From Martinezella rhizogenes (GTDB taxonomy: Bacteria; Pseudomonadota; Alphaproteobacteria; Rhizobiales; Rhizobiaceae), in contig NZ_SGNY01000002.1 in assembly GCF_007002745.1 (NCBI RefSeq), positions 558,001 to 622,000 of the forward strand: a stretch of DNA of 64,000 nt, in the 5' to 3' direction. Shown piece after piece: positions 26,798-35,100 of this stretch (position 1 is its first letter; every line of letters begins with the position of its first letter). The notes beneath the pieces were generated by a model. The model saw nothing but the letters and a program-made list of their open reading frames with translations, was not told where the DNA came from and made no database searches. Made by a program: the position numbers and the translations under genes.

Positions 26798-27055
26798 ATG
26801 ACCCGGATTTTTGGCACCATTGCCGTCGCTTCCATGCTGTCCGCCCTGTCTTTCGCAGGCATCGCCCATGCCGACAGCATGAAAACCGACACGATGAAGA
26901 AGGATGCCATGCACGGCGACAAGATGAAAATGGAGACGATGAAAAAAGACGGCATGTCCATGGCAGGCAAGAAGGACTGCATGCACAAGGCTGGCATGGA
27001 AATGAACAAGATGAAGAAGGCCGACATGATGAAGGCCTGTGACGCCATGAAATGA
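26798..27055 (+). CDS. Exported Met-rich pentapeptide MXKDX repeat protein
   Basis: This 85-aa protein has a signal peptide (MTRIFGTIAVASMLSALSFA, cleavage after AHA at about residue 25) and a 60-residue mature part with 15 Met, many Lys/Asp, two Cys and two His arranged as repeating M-K-K-D-x units (TMKKDAM, TMKKDGM, KMKKADM). This is the MXKDX repeat family. The Met/Cys/His content suggests periplasmic binding of soft metal ions. AGGAG precedes the start. Divergent from the ECF sigma gene and preceded by a matching promoter, it is the likely target. Confidence 0.85.
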   Translation: MTRIFGTIAVASMLSALSFAGIAHADSMKTDTMKKDAMHGDKMKMETMKKDGMSMAGKKDCMHKAGMEMNKMKKADMMKACDAMK

Positions 27056-27170
27056 CACCGGGGCATTTCCGCTTTTCTCCGAAACGCGAAAACACTCTGT
27101 CGCTTTGTTGTTACCCATTGTCCTGACGCAAAAGCGATCCCGCTTTACTGGAGATGCCCTAGCCTGAACG

Positions 27171-27209
27171 GAAAAAGCCCGCGCCGGTTTTCACCGGCAC
27201 GGGCTTTTT
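27171..27209. terminator. Bidirectional intrinsic terminator
   Basis: AAAAAGCCCG...CGGGCTTTTT forms a long GC-rich stem (27172-27208) with an inner GCCGG/CCGGC stem. It is flanked by A and T runs and serves the convergent MXKDX and clpP genes. Confidence 0.9.
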
Positions 27210-27229
27210 CAACAGATAATCTCAGAAAC

Positions 27230-27811
27230 TCAGAGTTCCGACTGGCTCTCGACGATCTTGCCGACGAGGCCGTAATCCTTGGCGTCATCCGCGCTCAGCC
27301 AGTAATCGCGATCGATATCCTTGGCGATCTTTTCTTCGCTCTGGCCGGTGGCCTTGGAGAAGATCTTGATCAGGCGCTGGTTCATCTTGATTATTTCGCG
27401 GGCCTGGATTTCGATGTCGGATGCCATGCCACGCGTACCGCCGGAGGGTTGGTGCAGCAGGAAGCGGGTGTTCGGCAGGCAAAGACGACGTTCCTTCGGC
27501 ACCGAAACATAGATCAGCGCGCCGGCGGAAGCGACCCAGCCCGTGCCGATGATATAGACCTTCGGCTTGATGAACTTGATCATGTCATGGATGGAATCAC
27601 CTGATTCCACGTGACCGCCCGGCGAATTGACGTAAACGCGAATGTCGTCGTCACTGGCGGCGGCAAGCGCGACCAGCTGCGTGCAGACCTTCTGCGCCAG
27701 TTCCTGCGTGATGCCACCATAGATGAAGATCGAACGCGACTTGAAAAGATTCGCTTCCGTTTCCTTGCCGATCGGCAGTTCCTTGCTCTTGTCGTCTTCG
27801 TCTTCGTTCAT
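27230..27811 (-). CDS. ATP-dependent Clp protease proteolytic subunit, divergent paralogue
   Basis: This 193-aa serine protease subunit has a triad aligning as S95 (GWVASAGAL), H120 (RFLLHQP) and D169 (DIDRDYWLS). The nucleophile elbow reads VASAG instead of the GQAASMG-like motif of canonical ClpP, and the N-terminus is acidic ([13 protein letters not shown]), so it is one of the extra ClpP paralogues common in rhizobia. The ATG at 27811 follows GGAGAGAG. It probably forms a ClpA/ClpX-dependent or mixed ring; no ATPase gene adjoins it. Confidence 0.93.
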   Translation of the reverse strand: MNEDEDDKSKELPIGKETEANLFKSRSIFIYGGITQELAQKVCTQLVALAAASDDDIRVYVNSPGGHVESGDSIHDMIKFIKPKVYIIGTGWVASAGALIYVSVPKERRLCLPNTRFLLHQPSGGTRGMASDIEIQAREIIKMNQRLIKIFSKATGQSEEKIAKDIDRDYWLSADDAKDYGLVGKIVESQSEL

Positions 27812-28043
27812 CAACGGCTCTCTCCAGCGTAATTCTTGCATGCCCTTCGGACATAGTGCGACTTGTTACGTAAGGCAATGAGCGAAAAAGACAAGGTTCG
27901 CGCCTGAACAATAAACAGTACCCCCGGCAGATGACGCATGGACAGCTTCTTTGCGTTCACGATATCGTCGTCCCCTCATTGCAGCGCCGCCCATACCGGA
28001 AGCCCAGGATCCGGACCGGCGGCAACAATCGAAAGAGGGAAAC

Positions 28044-28634
28044 ATGCTGAAAAGATTAGGCCTTGCCGCTACAGCGCTCGGCGTTACCGCCCTGCCCGCC
28101 TTTGCCCATTTGAACCCGGAAGAACACGGCTCCTTCATGGCCGGCGTTTCCCACCCGTTCTTTGGCGCGGACCATATTCTGGCAATGGTGGCCGTCGGCA
28201 TATGGGCCTCGCAGATCGCCGCCGCAAACAGTGACCGAAAAGCCTTGTGGATCGTGCCGTCCGCCTTTGTCGGCACCATGGCCGTCGGGTTTCTGATGGC
28301 GGTTTACGGTATCGGTCTTCCCTTCGTCGAACCCGCCATCCTCGCCTCCGTCATTGGTCTCGGCCTGCTGGTTGCCACAGCGGCAAAGCTTCCCGCCACA
28401 GCGGCGGCAGCGGTTGTCGGCGCTTTCGCGCTTTTCCACGGCCATGCCCATGGCGGTGAACTGGGCAGTGCCGGCGCCTGGCAATTCGGCCTTGGCTTCA
28501 TGATCGCCACCGCGCTACTGCATCTGGCCGGCATCGCGCTCGGCCTTGGCATTGCCCGTTTCGGCTCGGCGGCAAGCCGCACCATCGGCGCGCTGACGGC
28601 AATCGCCGGCCTGTCGCTTGCCCTCGGCGGCTGA
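28044..28634 (+). CDS. HupE/UreJ family membrane protein
   Basis: This 196-aa protein begins with a signal peptide (MLKRLGLAATALGVTALPAFA) followed directly by HLNPEEHGSF and about six short helices. The family metal-site motif HPFFGADHILAMVAVG is present, with a second His cluster FHGHAHGGEL. HupE and UreJ proteins facilitate Ni2+ (or Co2+) uptake for hydrogenase or urease. No such enzyme lies nearby, so the ion cannot be assigned. AGAGGG precedes the ATG. Confidence 0.9.
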   Translation: MLKRLGLAATALGVTALPAFAHLNPEEHGSFMAGVSHPFFGADHILAMVAVGIWASQIAAANSDRKALWIVPSAFVGTMAVGFLMAVYGIGLPFVEPAILASVIGLGLLVATAAKLPATAAAAVVGAFALFHGHAHGGELGSAGAWQFGLGFMIATALLHLAGIALGLGIARFGSAASRTIGALTAIAGLSLALGG

Positions 28635-28691
28635 CGATCATTACCGAAATTTAAAATTCGGGCCGCTTTGAAAAGCCAGAATTGAGGCCTA

Positions 28692-28728
28692 CCTCCTTAT
28701 CGTGGATTTACGCTTCACGGTAAGGAGG
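28692..28728 (+). promoter_or_regulatory. Hairpin sequestering the DUF2076 ribosome-binding site
   Basis: CCTCCTTATCGTG (28692-28704) pairs with CACGGTAAGGAGG (28716-28728): 13 consecutive pairs including one G-U wobble, around an 11-nt loop. The 3' arm contains the whole Shine-Dalgarno AAGGAGG (28722-28728), 6 nt before the ATG at 28735. If transcription starts upstream, this would block translation until the helix opens, as in RNA thermometers or other translational switches. Confidence 0.7.
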
Positions 28729-28734
28729 CAGCAC

Positions 28735-29490
28735 ATGTCACCGGAAGAAAGCCAGCTTCTCAAGGGCCTGTTCGACAGGACCAAAACCGCATCCGCCACC
28801 CCGCGTGACCGCGAGGCGGAAACATTGATCGCAGACGCCGTGCGCGATCAGCCCGCAGCCCCCTATTATCTCGCCCAGGCGGTAATCGTTCAGGAAAAAG
28901 GGCTGGAGGCGGCAGCAGCCCATATCAGGCAGCTCGAAGACCGCATCCATGCGCTGGAAAGCGGTAACAACGCCCCGCAGGCGGCCGCACAGGGCGGGTT
29001 CCTGAGTTCCATTTTCGGCACCGGCCAGCCCCAGCCACCCGCACCCACGCCAGCCCCGGCTGCCGCCCCAACCTCATGGCGCAATGATACCGCCGGCCAG
29101 ACGGCTGGCCCCTGGGGATCGCCGGCCGGTCAGCAGCAACCCGGCGGCCCCTGGAGCCAGCAGACCAATGCCGTCGGACGTTCAGGTGGTGGCTTTCTGC
29201 AGGGTGCGCTTGGCACCGCCGCCGGCGTCGCGGGCGGCATGCTGCTTGCCAATTCGTTGAGCGGCATTTTCGGCAGCCACATGTCGTCGCTGGGGCTGGG
29301 TTCACCCTTCGGCGGCGGTAATGCCGCAGGCAACGCCCCCGTCGAAGAAACCGTCGTCAACAATTATTACGGCGACAGCGCAAACCAGCAGAATAACGAC
29401 GACGATGACGATAATATCCAGCAGGCCGATTATGACGACAGCGCCGACGATATGGATTCCGATTCAGGCGACGACGGGTCGTTCGCCTGA
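28735..29490 (+). CDS. DUF2076 family protein
   Basis: This 251-aa protein has an N-terminal DUF2076 region: MSPEESQLLKGLFDRTKTA, RDREAETLIADAV, PYYLAQAVIVQEKGL and a short coiled coil (AAHIRQLEDRIHALES). A Pro/Ala/Gln-rich linker follows, then a Gly-rich hydrophobic segment (GGGFLQGALGTAAGVAGGMLLANSL) and an acidic C-terminus ending in Asp-rich repeats. The family is thought to be periplasmic or membrane-associated, but its function is unknown. The start is set by AAGGAGG, which is buried in a 13-bp hairpin. Confidence 0.88.
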   Translation: MSPEESQLLKGLFDRTKTASATPRDREAETLIADAVRDQPAAPYYLAQAVIVQEKGLEAAAAHIRQLEDRIHALESGNNAPQAAAQGGFLSSIFGTGQPQPPAPTPAPAAAPTSWRNDTAGQTAGPWGSPAGQQQPGGPWSQQTNAVGRSGGGFLQGALGTAAGVAGGMLLANSLSGIFGSHMSSLGLGSPFGGGNAAGNAPVEETVVNNYYGDSANQQNNDDDDDNIQQADYDDSADDMDSDSGDDGSFA

Positions 29491-29515
29491 ATCGTCATGC
29501 CTGTAAACAGCCGGA

Positions 29516-29980
29516 TCAGCCCCGACCGCGATAGGTCGGGACACCCTGATCCGGCAGCCACACGCCTTCGGGCGCAGCTCCAGTCTGCCAGAAGACGTCG
29601 ATTGGAATGCCGCCACGCGGATACCAGTACGCGCCGATCCTCAGCCATTTCGGCTGCAGCAGTTCCACCAGACGCTTGGCGATATAGACGGAGCAATCCT
29701 CGTGGAATGCGCCGTGGTTGCGGAAGGACTGCAGGAACAGCTTCAGCGACTTCGATTCCACCAGAAAATCACCCGGAATATAATCGATGACGATATGGGC
29801 GAAATCCGGCTGGCCGGTCATCGGGCAAAGCGAGGTGAATTCGGGCGCGGTGAAGCGCACCACGTAATCAGTGCCGGCATTGCCGTTCGGCACCTTTTCA
29901 AGAATGGCCTTTTCCGGGCTCTCGGGCGTATCGACCTTCGTGCCCAGCTGCGACAGGCCGGAAACATCCGTCACGGACAT
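29516..29980 (-). CDS. queF: NADPH-dependent 7-cyano-7-deazaguanine reductase
   Basis: This 154-aa short-form QueF reduces preQ0 to preQ1 in queuosine biosynthesis. The catalytic Cys is C52 ([13 protein letters not shown]), the proton-donor Asp is D59, and the QueF motif ESKSLK occupies residues 75-80; HEDC is near residue 96. The length matches the Bacillus-type unimodular enzyme. It starts 17 bp after the CDF transporter stop on the same strand, so both are probably on one mRNA. No preQ1 riboswitch fits in this gap. Confidence 0.96.
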   Translation of the reverse strand: MSVTDVSGLSQLGTKVDTPESPEKAILEKVPNGNAGTDYVVRFTAPEFTSLCPMTGQPDFAHIVIDYIPGDFLVESKSLKLFLQSFRNHGAFHEDCSVYIAKRLVELLQPKWLRIGAYWYPRGGIPIDVFWQTGAAPEGVWLPDQGVPTYRGRG

Positions 29981-29997
29981 GGAAAACTCCTGATTAC

Positions 29998-30900
29998 TTA
30001 TACAATGACTTTGACGCCATGCGCCTTTTCGCCCTCAGGCTCGACGTGAATGGCAAGGCTGGCGCCCGGTATGACCTCCCTTATGGCATCTTCAAGGCGG
30101 TCGCAAATATCATGCGCCTCCCGCACCGTCATCGTGGCGGGAACAACCACGTGGAAATCGATGAAAGCCGCCGAACCGGCACGGCGGGTTCTCAGGTCAT
30201 GCACCCCCATCACGCCGCCGGAATGTTCGGCAATCGCCTTCTTGATCGCCTCGTCTTCTTCCGGCTCCACCGCCCGGTCCATCAGCCCGCCCAACGAATG
30301 CAGGATGACCTTCGATCCCTGAAACAGGATGTTGATGGCAACCAGAATGGCGAGCAGCGGATCGAGAATGGCGTAACCCGTCAGAAGCGCCAGAATGAGG
30401 CCGACGAGAACACCCGCCGAGGTCACGACATCGGACATGATGTGATGGCCATCGGCCGCAAGCGCCGGCGAGGCGTATTTTTTACCAACGCGGATCAGGG
30501 TTGTCGCCCAGACGGCATTGATCACGGCTGCAAAGGCGTTGATGGCAAGACCGAGAACCGGCGCTTCCGGCAGCCTCGGACTGAAAAGGCTGCCCCACGC
30601 TTCCTGCACGATCAGGAGCGCGGCTACGACGATCAGCACGCCTTCAACCACGGCGGAAATATATTCCGCCTTGTGATGGCCGAACTGATGGTCGTCATCG
30701 GCGGGCTTCTGCGCATAACGAATGACGAAATAGGCGATGAAGGCCGCGACCACGTTGACGGTCGATTCCAGACCATCGGACAGAAGTGCGACGGACCCCG
30801 TGACCCACCATGCCAGAAGCTTGAGGCCCAGCACGCCGAAAGAAAGTGGAATGCCCCAGAATGCGAGCTTCCTTACCAGTGCATTGCCTTCACTGTTCAT
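29998..30900 (-). CDS. Cation diffusion facilitator (CDF) metal transporter
   Basis: This 300-aa inner-membrane protein has six helices and a cytoplasmic C-terminal domain. Metal-site residues are visible in [14 protein letters not shown] (TM2) and in [14 protein letters not shown] (TM5), with the [11 protein letters not shown] loop typical of Zn/Fe/Mn-exporting CDF proteins. The D-G-x-x-S/H-x-x-x-D sites fit a divalent metal/H+ antiporter. ATG at 30900 follows a GGGGG stretch; the longer frame adds 22 unrelated residues. It heads a two-gene unit with queF. Confidence 0.9.
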   Translation of the reverse strand: MNSEGNALVRKLAFWGIPLSFGVLGLKLLAWWVTGSVALLSDGLESTVNVVAAFIAYFVIRYAQKPADDDHQFGHHKAEYISAVVEGVLIVVAALLIVQEAWGSLFSPRLPEAPVLGLAINAFAAVINAVWATTLIRVGKKYASPALAADGHHIMSDVVTSAGVLVGLILALLTGYAILDPLLAILVAINILFQGSKVILHSLGGLMDRAVEPEEDEAIKKAIAEHSGGVMGVHDLRTRRAGSAAFIDFHVVVPATMTVREAHDICDRLEDAIREVIPGASLAIHVEPEGEKAHGVKVIV

Positions 30901-30952
30901 TTTTGCCCCCGTGCGGATGCGAACGAATTGCATGACCGACTGCCAAAACGCA

Positions 30953-30989
30953 CGAACCGCGCGCACGGGGTCTCCGTGCGCGCGGTTCG
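30953..30989. terminator. Perfect 16-bp GC-rich hairpin
   Basis: CGAACCGCGCGCACGG (30953-30968) and its exact reverse complement (30974-30989) enclose a 5-nt loop. It lies between the CDF start and the stop of the upstream glyoxalase-fold gene on the same strand. There is no T-run; it is probably a 3'-end or termination structure for the glyoxalase-fold gene. Confidence 0.6.
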
Positions 30990-31055
30990 CTATTGGGATT
31001 TTCTATCGTTCAAACCGCAGGCAAGGTCAAGAGCCTCAAGATCGCATCAACAACC

Positions 31056-31457
31056 TCAGTCCTCGCTTTTCTGTTCGCAGAAACGGATGCGGTTGCCGAA
31101 GGGATCGGTGACTTCCATCACATCGCCCCAGGGTAGTTCTTCGACGCCCGGCTTCATGAAGCGATAGTCATGTGCCGCCAGTTCCTGCCGATAGGCGTGA
31201 ACGCCGCGCATGGTGACAAAGATGTTGGAGCCCGGCGTCGCATCGCCGTGATGGCCGCTGAGGTGCAGCCCCATTCCAGCGCGCGACACCTGCATATAGA
31301 GCGGGAAATTGTCGCCGAAGCGATGTTCCCAGTCGATCTCGAAACCGAGAAAATCGACATAAAATTCCCGGGCCTTGGCCTCGTCGAAAATCCTGACGAT
31401 CGGGAAGGTCCGCTCGAAACCGATTTCTGAAAGGCTGTGCTTTTCGGCGTCGCGCAT
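31056..31457 (-). CDS. Glyoxalase/bleomycin-resistance-fold (VOC) protein
   Basis: This 133-aa VOC-superfamily protein has two beta-alpha-beta-beta-beta modules: FPIVRIFDEAKAREFYVDFLGFEIDWE at the start and VMEVTDPFGNRIRFCEQ at the end. The latter is the classical D-P-x-G-N-x-x-x-F motif. It resembles the GloA-like bleomycin-resistance group, which binds small hydrophobic or metal-linked ligands. The start at 31457 (MRDAEKHSL) follows GGGAAAG. Substrate or ligand unknown. Confidence 0.88.
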   Translation of the reverse strand: MRDAEKHSLSEIGFERTFPIVRIFDEAKAREFYVDFLGFEIDWEHRFGDNFPLYMQVSRAGMGLHLSGHHGDATPGSNIFVTMRGVHAYRQELAAHDYRFMKPGVEELPWGDVMEVTDPFGNRIRFCEQKSED

Positions 31458-31484
31458 GCGCACTTTCCCGTTTTTAAGGCCATG

Positions 31485-31518
31485 AAAAAATACCGGCCGC
31501 AACAGGTGCGGCCGGTAT
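31485..31518 (-). terminator. Intrinsic terminator of livK
   Basis: On the minus strand ATACCGGCCGC, a 7-nt loop and GCGGCCGGTAT are followed by TTTTTT, directly after the livK stop. Confidence 0.9.
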
Positions 31519-31525
31519 CGTCAGC

Positions 31526-32632
31526 TTATTCGGCGGCGACGATCTTGCCGTCCTGCCACTTGAAGAGCGAGAAGGTCTGCGACGTCAGGTCGCCATTCTC
31601 GCCATAGGTGACCTTGCCGATTGCCGTGGCGAAAGCATCACCGCTCTTCAGAGCCGTGACAACCGCTTCGGCATCCTTGGCGCTTCCAGCCTTCTCGATG
31701 CCGGCCTTCAGCACTTCAACGGCGGCGTAGGCATTGAGGGTGAAGGCTTCCGCCGGAATGTTGGCAGCCTTCAGCGCTTCGGCTGCGGCCTTGGAGTCGT
31801 CGTTCTTCAGCGCGTCGGAGGCGTTGGTGAAGATGGTGCCTTCACCAGCCTGCGAACCGATGTTCCAGAACTCGCTGTTCGACAGGCCGTCGCCGCCGAT
31901 GACGGCAGCCTTGGAGCCGATGTCCTTCAGCTGGCGCACCAGAAGACCGGCTTCCGGGTGGTAACCGCCGAAATAGACGACATCGGCATTGTCGGACTTC
32001 AGGCGGGCTGTCAGCGCGCCGAGATCCTTTTCGCCTGGTGTCAGCGCATCATAGAGAACTTCGGTCACGCCACCGGCATTCAGCGTTGCCTTGAAGGCAT
32101 CCGCAAGACCTTTACCGTAGGCGCCCTTGTCGTGAATGATGGCGATCTTCTTGTCCTTGAGGTTGGCGAGAACGTATTTCGCCGCAACCTCGGCCTGCTG
32201 GTCGTCACGACCGCAGGTGCGGAAGACGTTGGAAAGGCCACGGTTGGTCAGGCCCGGCGCAGTTGCCGTGGGGGTGATCATCAGCACGCCGTTTTCGGCA
32301 AAGACATCCGATGCCGGAATGGCAACGCCAGACGTCACCGGACCGACGACGAAATGAATGCCTTCGGCAACAAGCTGGTTGGCCGCGGAAACGCCCTGCT
32401 TCGGCTCGCCGCCATCGTCGGCCAGCTTCAGCACGACCTGTTCGCCGAGGATGCCGCCCTTTTTGTTGATTTCATTGACTGCCGTCTGCGCGCCGTTCTT
32501 GACCTGGTCGCCATAGGCAGCGACGGGACCGGTGAGCGGCGCAATCAGGCCGATGACGATTTCGGCATGGGCAAGGGGTGCGAATGCGAAGGACGCGGCA
32601 AGCGTCACGCTGGTCAATGTCTTCAGTTTCAT
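31526..32632 (-). CDS. livK: Branched-chain amino-acid ABC transporter, periplasmic binding protein
   Basis: This 368-aa protein has a signal peptide ([23 protein letters not shown]) and a type I periplasmic-binding fold of the Leu/Ile/Val family: [45 protein letters not shown] and ERGL-type hinge strands. AAGGAG sits 9 nt before the ATG. It stands alone here: no livHMGF permease or ATPase genes adjoin it, so it must use a transporter encoded elsewhere. The exact ligand (Leu, Ile, Val or another neutral amino acid) is not resolved. Confidence 0.93.
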   Translation of the reverse strand: MKLKTLTSVTLAASFAFAPLAHAEIVIGLIAPLTGPVAAYGDQVKNGAQTAVNEINKKGGILGEQVVLKLADDGGEPKQGVSAANQLVAEGIHFVVGPVTSGVAIPASDVFAENGVLMITPTATAPGLTNRGLSNVFRTCGRDDQQAEVAAKYVLANLKDKKIAIIHDKGAYGKGLADAFKATLNAGGVTEVLYDALTPGEKDLGALTARLKSDNADVVYFGGYHPEAGLLVRQLKDIGSKAAVIGGDGLSNSEFWNIGSQAGEGTIFTNASDALKNDDSKAAAEALKAANIPAEAFTLNAYAAVEVLKAGIEKAGSAKDAEAVVTALKSGDAFATAIGKVTYGENGDLTSQTFSLFKWQDGKIVAAE

Positions 32633-32903
32633 CCTGGTGTCTCCTTAAAAGGGGTCGCGGACCCGGTGAGCGCCATGGGCGTTGACCGAATGAAACTTAT
32701 CGGACGCCTCCCGGCGAAAACTCGTTCCATGTTTGAATTCCGAGCCTTCAATCTCAACTCATACGGAAGGTTTGATGATTTATGCAAGTCACCTTTGTTG
32801 GATAAGGTCTATTACCTGTAAATCAATCGCCCCGCCCGTCATGATTGCGCTATCAGAACCTATAATCGACCCTTCGTAAACCCTTGGCGTTTGGCTGCCA
32901 GAA

Positions 32904-34094
32904 GTGGATAATACCGGCATGATCGCAGCAGATGACGCATTTCTGACGGGCCTTCCCGTCTTCCGGCATTTTGAGGACGTGGCAGACCCGGCGCTTTACC
33001 GCGCCCTGCCGCCGGGATGGGGCCTGGCCATCGCCGATATCGTCGATTCGACGGCCGCGATCGGTGCCGGCAGGTACAAGTCCGTCAACATGGCTGGCGC
33101 GGCGGTCATATCAGGCGTCTCGAACAGTCTTGGCCGCCATGACCTGCCATTCGTCTTTGGTGGCGATGGCGCCGCCGTCGCCGTGCCGGCAAATGGAATG
33201 CCGCTTGCGGGCATCGCCCTTTCGAACGTTCAGCGCTGGGTGAAGGACGACCTTGACCTTTCGATGCGGGTTGCCCTGGTGCCGATCGAAGACATCCGCA
33301 CAAACGGCTTCGATGTCAGGGTCGCACGCTTTCAGGCAAGCCAAGATGTTTCCTATGCAATGTTTTCGGGCGGCGGCAACAGCTGGGCGGAAGCGCAGAT
33401 GAAGGCCGGGCAATATACCCTGCCAGCCGCCGCAGCGGGTGAGCGGCCGGATCTCACGGGCCTCTCATGCCGCTGGAACCCCATTCCGGCCACCCATGGC
33501 AAGGTGGTGTCGATCATCGCCGTGCCGGGACCGTCGCAGGATATGCCCGCCTTCCGGCAACTGGTCGTCGATCTCGTTGATCTGGCCGCCCAGGATGCCA
33601 GACATGGCCACCCCGTGCCGGAGGATGGACCGAAACTCGGTTTTGTCGGAGAAGGCCTCGGTCTCGAAGCAAAGGCTGGCGCTGCCTATCACGATGGCTG
33701 GGGGCAGAAGCGCCGTTCGCTGCGCATCCTCGGCGAAAGCCTGCTCGTCAATCTTCTCGGCCTGACCGGGGTGTCGCTCGGGCGGTTCAATGCGGAGCGT
33801 TACCGACGCTCGGTGGCCAGCAACACCGATTTCAGGAAATTCGATGACGGCCTGAAGATGACGGTGGACATAGACGCCGCGCGGCTCGAAAAAATCCATG
33901 CCCGTCTGGAACAGGCCCGCCTGTCTGGAACCTGTTATTTTGGCCTGCACGAACAGGAGGCCGCCCTGATGACCTGTATCGTGCCCTCGCCGCTTTCGCG
34001 GGATCACATGCATTTCGTGGACGGTGCGGACGGCGGATATGCGGCAGCGTCAAGCCGCCTCAAACAACAGATGCAGGCGGCGCTATCCCCATAA
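32904..34094 (+). CDS. DUF3095 family protein
   Basis: This 396-aa protein has the DUF3095 signature GWGLAIADIVDSTAAIGAGRYKSVNMAGAA, resembling the metal-binding start of class III adenylyl cyclase domains (I-A-D-I-V-D-S-T), then FVFGGDGAAVAVP, the second cyclase-like strand pair. Whether it makes a cyclic nucleotide is unknown. The start is uncertain: GTG at 32904 and ATG at 32919 both lack a clear Shine-Dalgarno sequence. No membrane segments. Its neighbours do not indicate a role. Confidence 0.82.
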   Translation: MDNTGMIAADDAFLTGLPVFRHFEDVADPALYRALPPGWGLAIADIVDSTAAIGAGRYKSVNMAGAAVISGVSNSLGRHDLPFVFGGDGAAVAVPANGMPLAGIALSNVQRWVKDDLDLSMRVALVPIEDIRTNGFDVRVARFQASQDVSYAMFSGGGNSWAEAQMKAGQYTLPAAAAGERPDLTGLSCRWNPIPATHGKVVSIIAVPGPSQDMPAFRQLVVDLVDLAAQDARHGHPVPEDGPKLGFVGEGLGLEAKAGAAYHDGWGQKRRSLRILGESLLVNLLGLTGVSLGRFNAERYRRSVASNTDFRKFDDGLKMTVDIDAARLEKIHARLEQARLSGTCYFGLHEQEAALMTCIVPSPLSRDHMHFVDGADGGYAAASSRLKQQMQAALSP

Positions 34095-34167
34095 GACCCG
34101 CCGGTGTGAGAGGTACACCTCTTAAGCCTGATGGCCCTCCGATCCAGACGCAGGACCTGAAAACGAA

Positions 34168-34190
34168 AAACCGGCGTCGTGCGCCGGTTT
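34168..34190 (-). terminator. Terminator of the NolR-like gene
   Basis: CCGGCG-tcgtg-CGCCGG with flanking AAA/TTT forms a compact hairpin; on the minus strand it is followed by TTTTT, just beyond the regulator stop. It could also slow transcription of the DUF3095 gene from the other side. Confidence 0.8.
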
Positions 34191-34232
34191 CAACGGATAT
34201 GTTGCCGCGAAGGCCTGAAAATGGCCGTGGGA

Positions 34233-34556
34233 TCAAGCGGCGGTCTTGCTGCTGCTCTTCTGCACCTGGCAATAAATTTCCTCGAGGGAGGCGAGGATTT
34301 TTTTGACGGATTCGGAGTTGCTGGAATAATAGATGGTCTGCGCATCCCGTCGTGTCTTGACCAGCCGTTGCGCACGCAATTTGGAAAGATGCTGCGAAAG
34401 AGCGGACTGGCTGAGGCCAACCTGCGAAGCGAGAACACCGACCGGCACTTCCGTATCCACCAGCGTGCATAAGATCATCAGGCGCTTGGGATTCGCCATC
34501 GCTGAGAGCAAGTCTGCAGCGGCGATGCTATGTTCCGACAGAGATTGGTTATCCAT
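34233..34556 (-). CDS. nolR: ArsR-family repressor, NolR-like
   Basis: This 107-aa winged-helix protein has LLSAMANPKRLMILCTL and the recognition helix region LSQSALSQHLSKLRAQRLVKTRRDAQTIYYS. This closely recalls rhizobial NolR, the repressor of nodulation and other genes. Metal-sensing ArsR Cys motifs (C-x-C) are absent, consistent with NolR. ATG at 34556 follows AGGAG; the longer frame adds only weak sequence. Its own promoter should lie in the unusually AT-rich 544-bp region upstream, which could also hold NolR operators. Confidence 0.75.
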   Translation of the reverse strand: MDNQSLSEHSIAAADLLSAMANPKRLMILCTLVDTEVPVGVLASQVGLSQSALSQHLSKLRAQRLVKTRRDAQTIYYSSNSESVKKILASLEEIYCQVQKSSSKTAA

Positions 34557-35046
34557 ACGCTCAAGTCTCCTGATGACAGTCGGAAAGACCGTCATGGTGG
34601 CTATAATAGGTGTTCCAAAAGAAGTTTTTATAATTCGGCGGATACGTTGTATATACCTAAATCTTGCTTATATCGTGTCCCTTTCAAAGACTATTCTTGA
34701 CCATTTATTTACTTAAGACATCGCGACTAAATTATAATCTTTTTGCCTGATTTTTATCAATTTAGCAATAACCTTATGTATTAGCAGTAGTATTTATAAG
34801 CAGTAAACGATCAAAATTTGAGCGTATAAATCTTGACGACCAGTGCCCGGTTTTGAGGCTGCAATCTTATACCACCTTAAATTTAGCAACGGCCTACAGA
34901 ATCTAGATTAACTTTGCGCAATTTTCTCGAAATTTGCAATATGATTTTTATTAGTAATTATTTTCATGCATAACTTATGATACCAAAAATATTCTTTGCT
35001 ACCGTGGGAAGGTATAACTTGCGCCGCAGGCCCGCTTTAAAAGCAT
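34557..35046. other. AT-rich intergenic region without recognisable gene
   Basis: About 490 bp between the NolR-like gene and the choline operon are much richer in A+T than the rest of the window, with stop codons in all frames. It must contain the promoter of the NolR-like gene. It ends at a hairpin whose plus-strand T-run suggests that some plus-strand RNA terminates there. No tRNA, repeat or ORF is supported. Confidence 0.6.
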
Positions 35047-35078
35047 AAAGGGCCCTCCATCACGGAAGGCCCTTTTTT
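35047..35078. terminator. Bidirectional terminator next to choV
   Basis: AAAGGGCC (35047-35054) pairs with GGCCCTTT (35068-35075); TTTTTT follows on the plus strand, and a weaker TTTATGCTTTT on the minus strand. It is 23 bp past the choV stop and probably ends the choXWV transcript, but the better T-run faces the plus strand. Confidence 0.75.
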
Positions 35079-35100
35079 GCTTTTTCACCGCGGGGGAATA

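Noticed and set aside
26612..27118. Upstream extension of the ECF sigma frame
   Set aside because: The added His-rich residues are the antisense of the MXKDX repeats, and the sigma fold starts at 26611.
27060..27160. Degenerate copies of a rhizobial intergenic motif (also near 685-735, 12838-12910 and 59478-59530)
   Set aside because: Short shared words such as GACGCAAAA and GGAAAAGTGG suggest an old dispersed repeat, but the copies are too divergent here to align convincingly by eye.
31958..32821. 287-codon plus-strand frame
   Set aside because: Antisense to livK and no protein-like pattern.
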